Below, piece after piece: positions 33,619-43,257 of a stretch of 60,598 bases of DNA. Where the stretch lies: NCBI GenBank assembly GCA_045531895.1, contig JAZSEW010000121.1, positions 1 to 60,598 on the forward strand, given 5' to 3'. This DNA comes from SIG299 sp045531895 (GTDB lineage Bacteria; Bacillota; Clostridia; Lachnospirales; Lachnospiraceae). Under the pieces are notes generated by a model. The model made no database searches. It was not told the DNA's origin and saw only the letters and a program-made list of their open reading frames with translations. The first letter of the stretch is position 1. The number at the start of each line of letters is the position of its first letter. The position numbers and the translations under genes are program-made.

Positions 33619-33647
33619 AGCATACCAAAAATGCGGTTGTTTCGCAA
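33619..33647 (-). promoter_or_regulatory. Promoter of the MFS-GH2 gene
   Basis: Minus strand: TTGCGA (33647-33642), 17-bp spacer, TATGCT (33624-33619). No obvious catabolite-response element was seen next to it. Confidence 0.6.
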
Positions 33648-33741
33648 GAAAAAGGCAGTGTTTTTTTATAGGGAAAGCATAAATATGTAAATTATGTCAA
33701 CAATGGTAATGGAAAAAAATTTTGAAACTGAAAAAACCTCT

Positions 33742-33769
33742 TTGACATCGTGGAAGAATGTGGTATGAT
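33742..33769 (+). promoter_or_regulatory. Promoter of the cdaA operon
   Basis: TTGACA (33742-33747), 16-bp spacer, TATGAT (33764-33769). Confidence 0.65.
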
Positions 33770-33816
33770 ATACTATGTATAAATAGAAGTTTGTGAAGTA
33801 TGAAAGAAGGAACAGC

Positions 33817-34236
33817 ATGGTAAATATGCGTAAAGTGCGACTGATGACAAAGCTCGCCGTATATGAACAAAAAGAAGGAAAAGAAGATATTAAGCTGGGA
33901 AAGTATTTTCGACGTGATTATGTGCGGTTAAAAATCCTGCATAATATTGTGGCCGTGACGCTAGGATATCTCCTGGTGCTTGCCATGATAGTTGCCTATC
34001 GGATGGAATATCTGATTAAAGAAGCGGTAACTCTGGACTATGTCGGCATTGGAAAAACAGTTCTCGGTGTTTATATTATAGTGGTGACGGTTTATGTCAT
34101 GGCAGCTATGGTAGGTTATGGACTGTATTATGATTATTCCCGTAAAAAACTTGCAAAATATTTCCGTATGCTGCGTAAACTCCGCAGTATGTATCAGGAA
34201 GAAGGACAGCTTGGAATGGAAGAGGTGGATGAATAA
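33817..34236 (+). CDS. Two-helix membrane protein of unknown function (cdaA operon)
   Basis: 139 residues from the ATG at 33817, with AGAAGGA just upstream; GTG 33793 is in frame but poorly placed. A charged N-terminus (LAVYEQKEGKEDIKLGKYF) is followed by two membrane helices (NIVAVTLGYLLVLAMIV and VLGVYIIVVTVYVMAAMVG) and a basic then acidic C-terminus. I do not recognise a family. It is the first gene of a run leading, two bases later, to another membrane protein and then cdaA, so a role in envelope or c-di-AMP homeostasis is possible by context only. Confidence 0.85.
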   Translation: MVNMRKVRLMTKLAVYEQKEGKEDIKLGKYFRRDYVRLKILHNIVAVTLGYLLVLAMIVAYRMEYLIKEAVTLDYVGIGKTVLGVYIIVVTVYVMAAMVGYGLYYDYSRKKLAKYFRMLRKLRSMYQEEGQLGMEEVDE

Positions 34237-34238
34237 CT

Positions 34239-35258
34239 ATGGAGATTTTGACTAAATTATTGGAATTCAGAGGAATGGCCCGTCGCTTTTTCCAGAAATA
34301 CCAGTTGATTGTGGAACCTGTATTCCGGTTTATCATTTCCTATTTGGCATTTCATACAATCAACAAGGCACTGGCCTACAATACAACGGTTGCAAACCCC
34401 GTAATTGAGCTTGGTCTGGCAGCAGTAGGTGCATTTTTACCGCCGGTAGTTTTAATACTGCTTTGTGCATTGCTGGCAATTTTACAGGTATACAGTGCTT
34501 CTCCGATTCTGGCCGCACTTGTAATTGTAATTTTTGCAGTATTATATTGCTTTATAGCAAGGTTTTCCGGGAAGTATGGCTATGCTGTAGTGGCGGTGCC
34601 GATTTTGTTCATGTTCAAAATGCCGTATCTGATTCCACTGCTGCTTGGTATGATTGCTACTCCGATGGCAATATTTCCAACAGTCAGCGGCGTTATCGTA
34701 TATTATGTATTTAAAGTAATTCAGGAGGCAGCGACCCGTCAGGATATTACCAGTCTGGATGCTACTCTTGCTTTATATATTGATGTAGTTAACAGTTTAT
34801 TTAAACATAAGGAGATGTTTATTACCGCGGCGATTTTTGCGGCTGTAATTCTGGTAATGTGGATGATACGTAAACTGCGGTTTGAATTTGTATTTGAAAT
34901 TACCATTGTTATAGGTGCGCTTGTAAACATTCTGGGATTTTTACTGGCAAACCTGCAGATGGGTATCAGTGTGGGAACAGGCTCCGTAATTGTCGGAACT
35001 TTGCTTTCTACTCTGTTGGTATTTATTGCCCAGTTCTTCCGTGTAGTATTGGATTACACTTCGGTGGAGCATGTTCAGTTTGAGGATGACGATTATTATT
35101 ACTATGTGAAAGCAGTACCTAAAATTGATGTATCAATGCTGCAGAAAAATGTGAAGACTCTTTCTGACCGTGAGGAGTACATGGAAGAGGAAATGACGGC
35201 AGCAAGAGAAGCAGAGGATGAATTTGATTTTACGGAAGAACCTCCTTCGGAAGAGTAA
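34239..35258 (+). CDS. Polytopic membrane protein upstream of cdaA
   Basis: 339 residues with about eight hydrophobic segments between residues 20 and 275 (VVLILLCALLAILQVY, ALVIVIFAVLYCFIA, FITAAIFAAVILVMWMI and others), then a ~60-residue very acidic cytoplasmic tail rich in Glu, Asp and a run of four Tyr. It resembles integral parts of transporters and homologues are sometimes labelled ABC permease, but no EAA loop or partner ATPase is adjacent. It lies 2 bases after the two-helix gene and 30 before cdaA, so the three are probably co-expressed. Function unknown. Confidence 0.85.
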   Translation: MEILTKLLEFRGMARRFFQKYQLIVEPVFRFIISYLAFHTINKALAYNTTVANPVIELGLAAVGAFLPPVVLILLCALLAILQVYSASPILAALVIVIFAVLYCFIARFSGKYGYAVVAVPILFMFKMPYLIPLLLGMIATPMAIFPTVSGVIVYYVFKVIQEAATRQDITSLDATLALYIDVVNSLFKHKEMFITAAIFAAVILVMWMIRKLRFEFVFEITIVIGALVNILGFLLANLQMGISVGTGSVIVGTLLSTLLVFIAQFFRVVLDYTSVEHVQFEDDDYYYYVKAVPKIDVSMLQKNVKTLSDREEYMEEEMTAAREAEDEFDFTEEPPSEE

Positions 35259-35288
35259 CAAAAAATAAGATAAGGAACGGATTGTGCT

Positions 35289-36164
35289 ATGGATAACATC
35301 TTGAATAAGCTCGACAAGTTAGCTAAGTGGCTCTCACTGCCAAAAATGAACCCAATGGACTTTGTGGAAATCATTTTAATTGCAGTGCTGTTTTACTATG
35401 TCATCAAGTGGATTAAAACAACAAGGGCATGGGTTATTGTAAAGGGTCTGATTGTACTCTTACTTGTCTGGATTGCGGCAACCGTGCTGAAATTTGATGT
35501 TATTCTATGGCTTTTTACCAACACAATCGGTGTTGGTATTACCGCGGTTTTGATTCTGTTTCAGCCGGAACTGCGCCGTGTGTTGGAAACCCTTGGGCAG
35601 CGAAAAATTCTTCCGTTTGATATGTTTACGGAAAACAAGGACAAGAAGAATGAAAAATTCTCGCAGGACACTTTAAATGAACTGGTGCGTGGTACGTTTG
35701 AAATGGCGAAGACAAAGACCGGAGCATTGATTGTACTGGAGCAGGATATTTCTCTGAATGAGTATTATGAATCCGGTATTATGGTGGACGGTATTGTTAC
35801 AAGCCAGTTGCTCATCAATATTTTTGAAAAGAATACGCCTCTGCATGATGGTGCGGTTATTGTACGTGGAGACAGAGTGGTTTCTGCCACCTGCTATCTG
35901 CCGTTATCGGGTAATATGCGATTAAGCAAGGATCTTGGTACCAGACATCGTGCCGGTGTGGGTATCAGTGAAGTATCCGACAGCTTTACCATTATTGTTT
36001 CGGAAGAGACAGGAAAAGTATCTATTGCCAGAGGCGGTAACCTGATTTTTAATGTGGACGGTGATTTCCTTCGTGCAAAGCTGTTAGAACTGCAAAAAGG
36101 TAAAGAACAGGAAACAAAGACGAAAAAAGGATTCCCAAGATTGAGAGGAAAGCGGGAGAAATGA
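35289..36164 (+). CDS. cdaA: Diadenylate cyclase CdaA
   Basis: 291 residues. Three N-terminal membrane helices (about 25-40, 47-67, 72-92), then the DAC domain with DGA at 187-189 and GTRHR at 217-221, the two catalytic motifs. It condenses two ATP into c-di-AMP at the inner face of the membrane, controlling potassium, osmolyte and cell-wall homeostasis. The next gene, cdaR, overlaps by four bases as in Bacillus; the usual third partner glmM is not here. Confidence 0.97.
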   Translation: MDNILNKLDKLAKWLSLPKMNPMDFVEIILIAVLFYYVIKWIKTTRAWVIVKGLIVLLLVWIAATVLKFDVILWLFTNTIGVGITAVLILFQPELRRVLETLGQRKILPFDMFTENKDKKNEKFSQDTLNELVRGTFEMAKTKTGALIVLEQDISLNEYYESGIMVDGIVTSQLLINIFEKNTPLHDGAVIVRGDRVVSATCYLPLSGNMRLSKDLGTRHRAGVGISEVSDSFTIIVSEETGKVSIARGGNLIFNVDGDFLRAKLLELQKGKEQETKTKKGFPRLRGKREK

Positions 36165-37468
36165 AAGAGAAGCTCACACATAATTTAGGATTAAAGCTGT
36201 TATCCGTAGGCCTTGCGGCACTGCTGTGGCTGGTAGTTATCAACTCCCAGGATCCGGTAGAAACAAGAACCTTTGAGGATATACCGGTTACAATAGTTAA
36301 TGAAGATGCTCTTACTGCCAAGGATAAAATTCCGGAAGTGGTAGAGGGAGATACTGTCTCTGTTGTTGTGGAGGCAAGACGCTCTATATGCGAAAAGCTG
36401 ACAAAAAACGATGTAGTGGCGGTTGCGGATTTTGAAAAAATTTCGGTGACAGATGCCGTGCCGATTGACGTATCTATTGATGCTTATTATGAAGGTGATG
36501 TAGAAATTGTCCGCGGTATGAACCAGGTGATGAAATTGCGATTGGAAGACTCCATGACAAAGGACTTTCGTGTCAAAATTTCTACCACGGGTCAGACAAG
36601 GGACGGATATGTTATCGGTGATATGGTAGCCAGTCCGAACATGATAACCCTGACCGGTTCCAGCACACAGATTGGCAAGGTGAAAGAGGTGGTGCTGGTA
36701 GTTGACATTGAAAATATTGCAGCAGATTCCCAGACAACAGGAGTGCCGGTCATTTATGATATGAATGGTGATATTGTAAATTCCGGTAAGGTAACCATGA
36801 GTACCGAAGAAGTTTCTGTAACTATTCCGGTGTTGAAAACCAAGACGGTAAAAATTGTGGTAAATACGGTGGGAGAATTGTTATCGGGCTATGAAGTAGA
36901 TACGATTTCCTATCAGCCGGATATGGTAACGATAGCAGGAACAGTGGAAGACTTAGTATTATTAGGTTCGACGCTGCATGCTTATTGTGACATTTCGGAC
37001 AGGTATGATGTGGTAGAGGAAAATATAGAGATTTCGTCTTTGTGGAGCAACAAACTGGAAAGTCTTCGGCTGGTAGATGAGGACAAGCTGGCAGTGACTA
37101 TTACCATGAAACCATATGAAGAAAAGGAACTGGATATTGTTCCGGAAGACATAGAAATCCGTGGACTGTCTGAGGGGCTGATTGGCCGGATTGAATTACT
37201 GTCAGTTACAGCAGTTCATATTACGGGAAAGGAAGCAAGTATAGAGGATATTACTTTGGATATGCTTGCTCCGTACATAGATGTAAGTGAATATAATGAG
37301 CCGGGAAGATATACGCTTCCAATTTGTTTGGAAAGTCCGGAAGATATTCTTTTACAGGATATTCTGTTTGCTACATTGGAAATTGATTTGGTACCAACTC
37401 CGACACCGCAGCCAACGGCAGTACCTGTAATGGGAATGGAAGAAGGAGCTTCCGCAGGAACAGAATAA
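36161..37468 (+). CDS. cdaR: CdaR, YbbR-domain regulator of CdaA
   Basis: 435 residues. One N-terminal membrane helix (LGLKLLSVGLAALLWLVVI) followed by the YbbR start NSQDPVETRTFEDIPVTI and about four tandem YbbR domains (for example DGYVIGDMVASPNMITLTG and GYEVDTISYQPDMVTIAG), then a short Thr/Pro-rich tail. CdaR binds CdaA through its membrane segment and tunes c-di-AMP output, and the YbbR domains lie outside. ATGA overlap with cdaA. The Pro-rich end (PTPTPQPTAVP) may reach into the wall. Confidence 0.95.
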   Translation: MKEKLTHNLGLKLLSVGLAALLWLVVINSQDPVETRTFEDIPVTIVNEDALTAKDKIPEVVEGDTVSVVVEARRSICEKLTKNDVVAVADFEKISVTDAVPIDVSIDAYYEGDVEIVRGMNQVMKLRLEDSMTKDFRVKISTTGQTRDGYVIGDMVASPNMITLTGSSTQIGKVKEVVLVVDIENIAADSQTTGVPVIYDMNGDIVNSGKVTMSTEEVSVTIPVLKTKTVKIVVNTVGELLSGYEVDTISYQPDMVTIAGTVEDLVLLGSTLHAYCDISDRYDVVEENIEISSLWSNKLESLRLVDEDKLAVTITMKPYEEKELDIVPEDIEIRGLSEGLIGRIELLSVTAVHITGKEASIEDITLDMLAPYIDVSEYNEPGRYTLPICLESPEDILLQDILFATLEIDLVPTPTPQPTAVPVMGMEEGASAGTE

Positions 37469-37504
37469 AAAATCGGAATATAAGACAGAGTAGGATTAAA
37501 AGCA

Positions 37505-38278
37505 TTGAAGAATTTATTTTTAACGTTTAAAAAGTATCACTTTTTTCTATATCAGTTAGTTAAGAAGGATATTCAGCTGAAATACAGAAATTCCTATCTT
37601 GGAGTTTTATGGACGTTGCTGGAACCGTTACTTACCATGATGGTTCTGGTACTGGTATTTTCAAAATTGTATAATAACACAAAAGATTTTCCGGTCTATA
37701 TTTTGACCGGACGTCTTTTGTACTCCTTTTTTTCCAATACGACCCGTTCTTCCTTAAAATCGGTTCGGGCCAATGCAAGTATGATAAAAAAGGTTTATGT
37801 ACCGAAATATATGTATCCATGTGCCAGTGTGCTGTCCGGATATATTCAGTTTTTAATTTCTCTGATTGTACTGGCAGCTGTGGCGGTTGCATGTGGAATT
37901 ACTCCAACCTGGCATTTGCTGGAGGCAATCTTTCCGCTGCTGATTGTTTTTATTATGGCGATGGGAACCGGTTTGTGGCTTTCTGCGTTGGCAGTATTTT
38001 TTCGCGATTTAGAATATTTGTGGGGCGTAGCACTGATGCTTCTTATGTATGCCTGCGCTATTTTCTACAAGGTAGAAACTGTAATCGGAGAAAACAATCA
38101 GTGGTTATTCCGCTTAAATCCGCTATATGCCGTAATTGAAAATTTCAGAGATGCGGTGTATGGTAATCCGATGAATGTACCTGTGATGCTGTACTCTCTT
38201 TTGGTTTCAACAGGATTGCTATTGAGTGGTATAGTTGTATTTTATAAAAATCAGGATAAATTTATTTTACATCTGTAA
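37505..38278 (+). CDS. Polysaccharide/teichoic-acid type ABC exporter, permease
   Basis: 257 residues starting at TTG 37505, because no ATG occurs until well into the conserved region and LVKKDIQLKYRNSYLGVLW is the family's N-terminal signature. Six membrane helices of the ABC-2 type. Relatives (TagG, RfbA, Wzm) export undecaprenyl-linked polymers. It lies 36 bases after cdaR and 12 before its ATPase, so it may belong to the cdaA operon. No glycosyltransferase genes adjoin, hence the exported polymer is unknown. Confidence 0.92.
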   Translation: MKNLFLTFKKYHFFLYQLVKKDIQLKYRNSYLGVLWTLLEPLLTMMVLVLVFSKLYNNTKDFPVYILTGRLLYSFFSNTTRSSLKSVRANASMIKKVYVPKYMYPCASVLSGYIQFLISLIVLAAVAVACGITPTWHLLEAIFPLLIVFIMAMGTGLWLSALAVFFRDLEYLWGVALMLLMYACAIFYKVETVIGENNQWLFRLNPLYAVIENFRDAVYGNPMNVPVMLYSLLVSTGLLLSGIVVFYKNQDKFILHL

Positions 38279-38290
38279 GAGGATAGAGAA

Positions 38291-39031
38291 ATGGCAGACA
38301 CAGTTTTAACAGTAGAAAATGTCAGTGTAAAATACCGCCTGACAGAACAAAAAGTAGATGATTTAAAAGATTATCTTATAAAGCTTTTTAAACGGGAGCT
38401 TCGCTATAAGGAGTTTTTGGCGCTGAATAATATTTCCTTTTCTTTAAACAAGGGAGACCGTCTTGCGATTATGGGCATGAACGGTGCGGGAAAATCAACA
38501 CTTTTAAAAGTCATAGCAGGTGTATTGAAGGCGTCGGAAGGAAAGGTGAAAAAAAGTGGGACGGTTGTACCGCTTCTGGAACTTGGTGCAGGGTTTGATA
38601 TGCAGTACACCGGTTCTGAGAATATTTATTTATACGGTGCGATGCTTGGATATTCCAAGAAGTTCCTGGACGAGAAGTACGACGAAATTGTGGAGTTTGC
38701 AGAACTGGGAGAGTTTATTAACGTACCGGTGAAAAACTACTCCTCCGGTATGAAAGCACGTCTGGGCTTTTCTATTGCAACTGTGGTAGAGCCGGACATT
38801 CTGATTCTCGATGAAGTGCTTTCGGTGGGCGATGCAAAGTTCCGTAAAAAGAGTGAAAAAAAGATTATGGACATGTTTGAAAAGGGAATTACAGTATTGT
38901 TTGTATCCCATAACGAGAGTCAGATTAAAAACATTTGTACCAAAGCGATTTTGCTGGAGCACGGTCAAATGACTGCCAGCGGTACTGTGAATGAAGTGTT
39001 GCCGGTTTATAAAAAACTGACAGAACAATAA
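38291..39031 (+). CDS. Polysaccharide/teichoic-acid type ABC exporter, ATPase
   Basis: 246 residues: Walker A GMNGAGKST (62-70), signature YSSGMKARLGFS, Walker B DILILDEVLSVGD and switch VSHNESQI. This follows the TagH/Wzt family pattern (the phrase SVGDAKFRKKSEKK is typical). The C-terminal carbohydrate-binding domain of some Wzt proteins is absent. It works with the permease directly upstream, and a bidirectional terminator follows. Confidence 0.95.
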   Translation: MADTVLTVENVSVKYRLTEQKVDDLKDYLIKLFKRELRYKEFLALNNISFSLNKGDRLAIMGMNGAGKSTLLKVIAGVLKASEGKVKKSGTVVPLLELGAGFDMQYTGSENIYLYGAMLGYSKKFLDEKYDEIVEFAELGEFINVPVKNYSSGMKARLGFSIATVVEPDILILDEVLSVGDAKFRKKSEKKIMDMFEKGITVLFVSHNESQIKNICTKAILLEHGQMTASGTVNEVLPVYKKLTEQ

Positions 39032-39039
39032 AAATTATC

Positions 39040-39068
39040 AGGCGGGGAATTTCCCCGCCTCTTTTATT
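39040..39068. terminator. Bidirectional terminator
   Basis: aggcgggga and tccccgcct arms (39040-39048 and 39052-39060) with CTTTTATT on the plus side and a T-rich stretch on the minus side. Confidence 0.85.
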
Positions 39069-39900
39069 CTCCAAAATGCAGGGGTTCCCTTGTTTCCAGC
39101 GTTTCAAAGCAATATCCCTCCGCTAACAGAGCATCAATGATTTCCGGAAGGAGATCTACAGTCAGGGTGTTTAGCGGGGCATCGTGCATCAAAATTACCG
39201 GAGCAGTGACATTATATACTTTTGGGAAGATGTTATGCTTAATGGAATAGGCAGTGACGGTACCTACCGCATCTTCGGCACTGACATTCCAGTCATAATA
39301 GGTGAAGCCGCGACGAGTCATTTCTTCAATAAGTTTAGTACGGATACCGGAGCCGTAAGAACAGTAACTTCCGCCGGGAAAGCGAAAAATAGTCGGGGAA
39401 AAACCAAGCTGCTGATTTAGCTCCTGTCGTAGCTTATCATAGTCCGCTAAGAAATTTTCTACGGAAGCATAAATCTGCTTGTAGTCGTGGGAGTAGGTAT
39501 GAAGCCCGATGGCATGCCCTTCTGCGGCGGCTCGTTTCATGTTTTCCCTGCCTTCCTCACTTAGGTCTTTTCCAATGACAAAAAAGGTTGCTTTGATATT
39601 GTATCCGGCTAAAATATCCAGAATTTTTCCTGTGTTTTTACTGGGACCGTCATCGAATGTCAGGTATGCGGTTTTTTGTGGTTTTGTCAGGACCTCGACT
39701 GCCTCATCTTCCCAGGCATAGAGCTCAGGGTAAGCATCTCTGTAGTCGGAAATAAGTTCAGAATGATTGGTACTTTTGGAGGAAGTATCGGCTGAAACCT
39801 CTTGAAAAGGGATGGATTTGCTATTTTCGTACAGGGCAAGGAGTATCAGCAAAAATAAGCTGATGTAGCAAAGAAAACCGGAGGATTTACGAAGAAACAT
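39064..39900 (-). CDS. Polysaccharide deacetylase (NodB homology)
   Basis: 278 residues with an N-terminal signal anchor (FLCYISLFLLILLALY). NodB motifs are in order: TFDDGPS (metal Asp and base), HTYSHDY (two metal His), RFPGGSY, DWNVSAED and ILMHDAP. Such enzymes remove N-acetyl groups from peptidoglycan or other amino-sugar polymers outside the membrane and can confer lysozyme resistance. RBS AGAAGG on the minus strand. Which polymer it acts on is unknown. Confidence 0.94.
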   Translation of the reverse strand: MFLRKSSGFLCYISLFLLILLALYENSKSIPFQEVSADTSSKSTNHSELISDYRDAYPELYAWEDEAVEVLTKPQKTAYLTFDDGPSKNTGKILDILAGYNIKATFFVIGKDLSEEGRENMKRAAAEGHAIGLHTYSHDYKQIYASVENFLADYDKLRQELNQQLGFSPTIFRFPGGSYCSYGSGIRTKLIEEMTRRGFTYYDWNVSAEDAVGTVTAYSIKHNIFPKVYNVTAPVILMHDAPLNTLTVDLLPEIIDALLAEGYCFETLETREPLHFGE

Positions 39901-39965
39901 GGGAAACCTTCTGTTTTACTGGAATTATTTTATTGTATGTCGGGAGAGGAAAGGATATTCATCGG

Positions 39966-40004
39966 AAATAAAATACGCCGGATTTCATGTAGAAGTCCGG
40001 CGTA
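39966..40004 (-). terminator. Terminator of htrA
   Basis: TACGCCGGA and TCCGGCGTA arms (39974-40004). On the minus strand they are followed by TTTTATTTCC. Confidence 0.8.
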
Positions 40005-40026
40005 CCTGACAGAGGAGAACGTATCA

Positions 40027-41598
40027 TTATTTTCTTGGTTTTTTGGAGTTTTCGGAATTACCTTCCGGTATATCACTTTTGGTTTCGGCCTGTTCGGTTA
40101 AAGCCTCGATATCTGCCTTTTTGGCGAGAGTAACATTCAAGGTGATTTCTTCGAATTTACCGTTGACATTTCGCTGTACCTTTAATTCAATGGTAGTGCC
40201 GTGACGGTAGGAGGAAACGGCAGAAACCAAGTGGTCACCGGTGGCAATGGTAACACCGTTTACACTGGTAACAATGTCACCAACATAGAGATTTGCCTGC
40301 TCTGCCGGGCTGCCTTCCAATACGGAAACAATATAAGCACCGGCCGGCCATCCGTAGAAAGAGGAAAGCTCGCTTGTGACACTTCGTGTAGTTACACCTA
40401 AGTAGCCTTTGTCTTCTTCTTCCAGTGTTTCACGGGTCATTAACTCGTTTAAAATCGGAACGGCGCGGGAAATCGGGATAGCAAAGCACATACCTTCCAC
40501 GCTGGTATCGGCATATTTTACAGAGTTGATACCGATAACTTCGCCCTTGGTGTTGAATAACGGACCACCGCTGTTACCACCATTGATGGCGGCATCGGTC
40601 TGAAGCAGAACCATCTCATTTCCGTCTACGGAAACGGTACGGTCCTTGGCACTGATGTAACCTACGGTTACAGACTGACCGTATCCAAGTGCATTACCGA
40701 TAGCAATAGCCATTTCGCCAAGGCGTACTTCTTCAGAGTCACCAAGAGTTGCTACGCGGATAACAGCAAGGGTATCAGCACTGATGGTATCTAACGGAAC
40801 TGCAATAATAGCAAGGTCCGCAAGGGAATCGGTACCCTTAATGGTTGCTTCCAGCACGGTATCATCAATAAATGTAATTTCAATTTTAGTTGCACTGTCG
40901 ATAACATGGTTGTTTGTAGCGATTAAAAGCTCGGTTTCATTCATTCCTACGATAAAGCCGGAGCCGCTGCCCTGAGCCTCCTGCTGGTACTGCTGTCCCC
41001 AGAAGGAATAGGACTCCAAGAAGGTGCTTTTTACGGCAACGGTGGCTGCCATATTCTGCTCAACAACCTGCACTACAACGTTTTCAGCCGGATTTTCCAC
41101 ACCCTCAATAGTACTGGTAGTGCCGAGGGTAATGTTAACCGGAGTTCCTGTACCAACAGATGCATTGCGGTTGTCGGAACCGTTGCTGTTGTCAGAAGAT
41201 TGCATCTGGATTAATTCAATACCAAATACTTCAGAGGCAAGATAAGATGTACCGATGAAAGCAGCTCCCGCAATAACACCGAAGCATGCGGCACCGGCTA
41301 TCCACTTAACAGCTTTCAAAAATGGATTTTTTTTCTTTTTCACCGGAGACTCCGAAGTGGTTTGAGAGGTTGTATTACTACTCAGGTAAGGATTACTGTA
41401 TTGATAAGAGGAGCTATAGTCATAATTGCTGTATCCGGTTCGGTAGGAAGATGACTCTGTTTTATTTGGATCCTCTCTTTTTTCACCATTTTCATATTTA
41501 TAACGGTATGGTTCGGAAAGAATTGGTTCAGGTTGACTATGTTTATCACTTGTTTCGCTATTGTTCTGATTAAAATTATTGAAAAAATCTTCGTTCAT
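40027..41598 (-). CDS. htrA: HtrA/DegP-like membrane-anchored serine protease with PDZ domain
   Basis: 523 residues. About 90 cytoplasmic residues rich in Ser, Tyr and Asn, then one membrane helix (FGVIAGAAFIGTSYLA), a linker, a trypsin-like domain with His in IATNNHVID, Asp in DSLADLAIIAVP and Ser in GGNSGGPLF, and one PDZ domain (YLGVTTRSV to KVQRNVNG). This is the usual envelope quality-control protease. The long disordered cytoplasmic head is more than most HtrA proteins have. Lone gene with its own terminator. Confidence 0.96.
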   Translation of the reverse strand: MNEDFFNNFNQNNSETSDKHSQPEPILSEPYRYKYENGEKREDPNKTESSSYRTGYSNYDYSSSYQYSNPYLSSNTTSQTTSESPVKKKKNPFLKAVKWIAGAACFGVIAGAAFIGTSYLASEVFGIELIQMQSSDNSNGSDNRNASVGTGTPVNITLGTTSTIEGVENPAENVVVQVVEQNMAATVAVKSTFLESYSFWGQQYQQEAQGSGSGFIVGMNETELLIATNNHVIDSATKIEITFIDDTVLEATIKGTDSLADLAIIAVPLDTISADTLAVIRVATLGDSEEVRLGEMAIAIGNALGYGQSVTVGYISAKDRTVSVDGNEMVLLQTDAAINGGNSGGPLFNTKGEVIGINSVKYADTSVEGMCFAIPISRAVPILNELMTRETLEEEDKGYLGVTTRSVTSELSSFYGWPAGAYIVSVLEGSPAEQANLYVGDIVTSVNGVTIATGDHLVSAVSSYRHGTTIELKVQRNVNGKFEEITLNVTLAKKADIEALTEQAETKSDIPEGNSENSKKPRK

Positions 41599-41802
41599 TT
41601 GAAATGTACTCCTTTCGTTTTACGACGTCATGACAGTATAGTAACAGTCTTTTGTGTTCACTTTGTGAAGAAAAACTGTTTTTTTTGTTAAAATGCTTTT
41701 GCTTTCGAAGGAGTTATGCTACAATGTATGCTGAATAAAAATGAGCTTTGGCAGAAGAATATAAAGATACTGCTTAAGTTCAGGAATAAAGGTAGAGATA
41801 AT

Positions 41803-43224
41803 ATGATAAAGAATCATCAGAAGACACTAAACAGAATATATGTAACCATTGATTTAATTCTTGTGGTGGCGGCTTATGCCTTGGCCTACGGACTACGTTT
41901 CCTGTGGCTGGGCTTTATTCCGCTGTTTTACGAAAAGCCGGGGACTTATCTGGAATTCAGGGTATACCTGAGCTACCTGTGGCTTATTCTTCCGGGGTAT
42001 CTGGTTATTCTTCTTACTAATGGAGGATATCGTCCGCAACGGAGCAGCAGCCGTTTTTTAGAAATTATGCGCATTGTGCGAATCAATGTAGTAGGCATGT
42101 TTTATATTATGGCATTGCTGTTCTTAATTAAGGAAATTAATATTTCGCGTTTGTTTCTGGTTGTGTTTTTCATACTGAATGTAGTTTTGGAGCTACTGTA
42201 TCGTTTTATATTACGAAGAGCCTTGCGGAAGCTTCGCAAGGAAGGCTACAATATAAAGCATGTGTTGCTGGTTGGCTACAGCCGCACTACAGAAGGTCTG
42301 ATTGACCGGATGCGTGTGAACCCGCAGTGGGGATATCATGTAATCGGCATTCTGGATGATTCCATGGAAATCGGAACAAGGTATAAAGGGATTCCTGTAA
42401 TTGGAACATTATCCAGTCTGGAGCAGCAGCTTACGGAGCATGATTTGGATGAAATCAATATCACCATGAAGTTAGAGGATTATACTCTGTTGTCCGAAAT
42501 TGTGGCGCAATGTGAAAAAAGTGGTGTCCATACAAAATTTTTACCGGATTATCAGGATATAATTCCGACCATTCCTTATATGGAAGACATGGAAGGACTT
42601 CCGGTGGTGCATATCAGGAAGGTGCCGCTGTCTTCCAGTGAGTTAAACCGTTTTATCAAACGTACAATGGATTTGGTAATAGGAAGTATTGCCCTTTTGA
42701 TTGCGGCAATTCCGATGTTACTCGTGGCGATTATTATTAAATGTACATCCAAAGGACCGATTTTTTATAAACAGAAGAGAGTGGGTTATCGGAATAAGGA
42801 ATTTTTGATGTATAAGTTCCGTTCCATGGAGGTCCAGGAGGAAAGTGCGGAAAAAACAAAGTGGACCACCCATAAAGACCCTAGAGTGACGCCAATCGGC
42901 AGGTTTATCCGCAAAACAAGTATTGATGAACTTCCGCAAATCTGGAATGTTTTAAAAGGTGATATGAGTCTGGTGGGACCTCGTCCGGAGCGTCCGTACT
43001 ATGTGGAAAAATTCAAGGAAGAAATTCCGAGATATATGGTAAAACATCAGGTGCGGCCGGGCATGACCGGCTGGGCACAGGTCAACGGCTACCGGGGAGA
43101 TACCTCCATCCGTAAGCGCATCGACTGTGATTTGTACTATATTGAAAACTGGACACCGGGCTTTGATATTTTAATTATGTTTTTAACCGTGTTTAAAGGA
43201 TTTATTAACAAAAACGCTTATTAG
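41803..43224 (+). CDS. Undecaprenyl-phosphate sugar phosphotransferase (WcaJ/polyprenyl glycosylphosphotransferase type)
   Basis: 473 residues from the ATG at 41803, chosen because a likely -10 TACAAT lies at 41720-41725, inside the longer in-frame extension. Four to five N-terminal helices, a nucleotide-binding-like middle domain (HVLLVGYSRTTEGLIDRM), one further helix (LVIGSIALLIAAIPMLLVAI) and the bacterial sugar transferase domain (GPIFYKQKRVG, YKFRSM, LVGPRPERP, PGMTGWAQVNGYRG). It transfers a hexose-1-phosphate to undecaprenyl phosphate, starting exopolysaccharide or glycan assembly. No other glycan genes are directly adjacent except the exporter pair 3 kb upstream. Confidence 0.94.
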   Translation: MIKNHQKTLNRIYVTIDLILVVAAYALAYGLRFLWLGFIPLFYEKPGTYLEFRVYLSYLWLILPGYLVILLTNGGYRPQRSSSRFLEIMRIVRINVVGMFYIMALLFLIKEINISRLFLVVFFILNVVLELLYRFILRRALRKLRKEGYNIKHVLLVGYSRTTEGLIDRMRVNPQWGYHVIGILDDSMEIGTRYKGIPVIGTLSSLEQQLTEHDLDEINITMKLEDYTLLSEIVAQCEKSGVHTKFLPDYQDIIPTIPYMEDMEGLPVVHIRKVPLSSSELNRFIKRTMDLVIGSIALLIAAIPMLLVAIIIKCTSKGPIFYKQKRVGYRNKEFLMYKFRSMEVQEESAEKTKWTTHKDPRVTPIGRFIRKTSIDELPQIWNVLKGDMSLVGPRPERPYYVEKFKEEIPRYMVKHQVRPGMTGWAQVNGYRGDTSIRKRIDCDLYYIENWTPGFDILIMFLTVFKGFINKNAY

Positions 43225-43257
43225 CAGCTTAAATTATAGAGAAATGAGGAAATAAAA

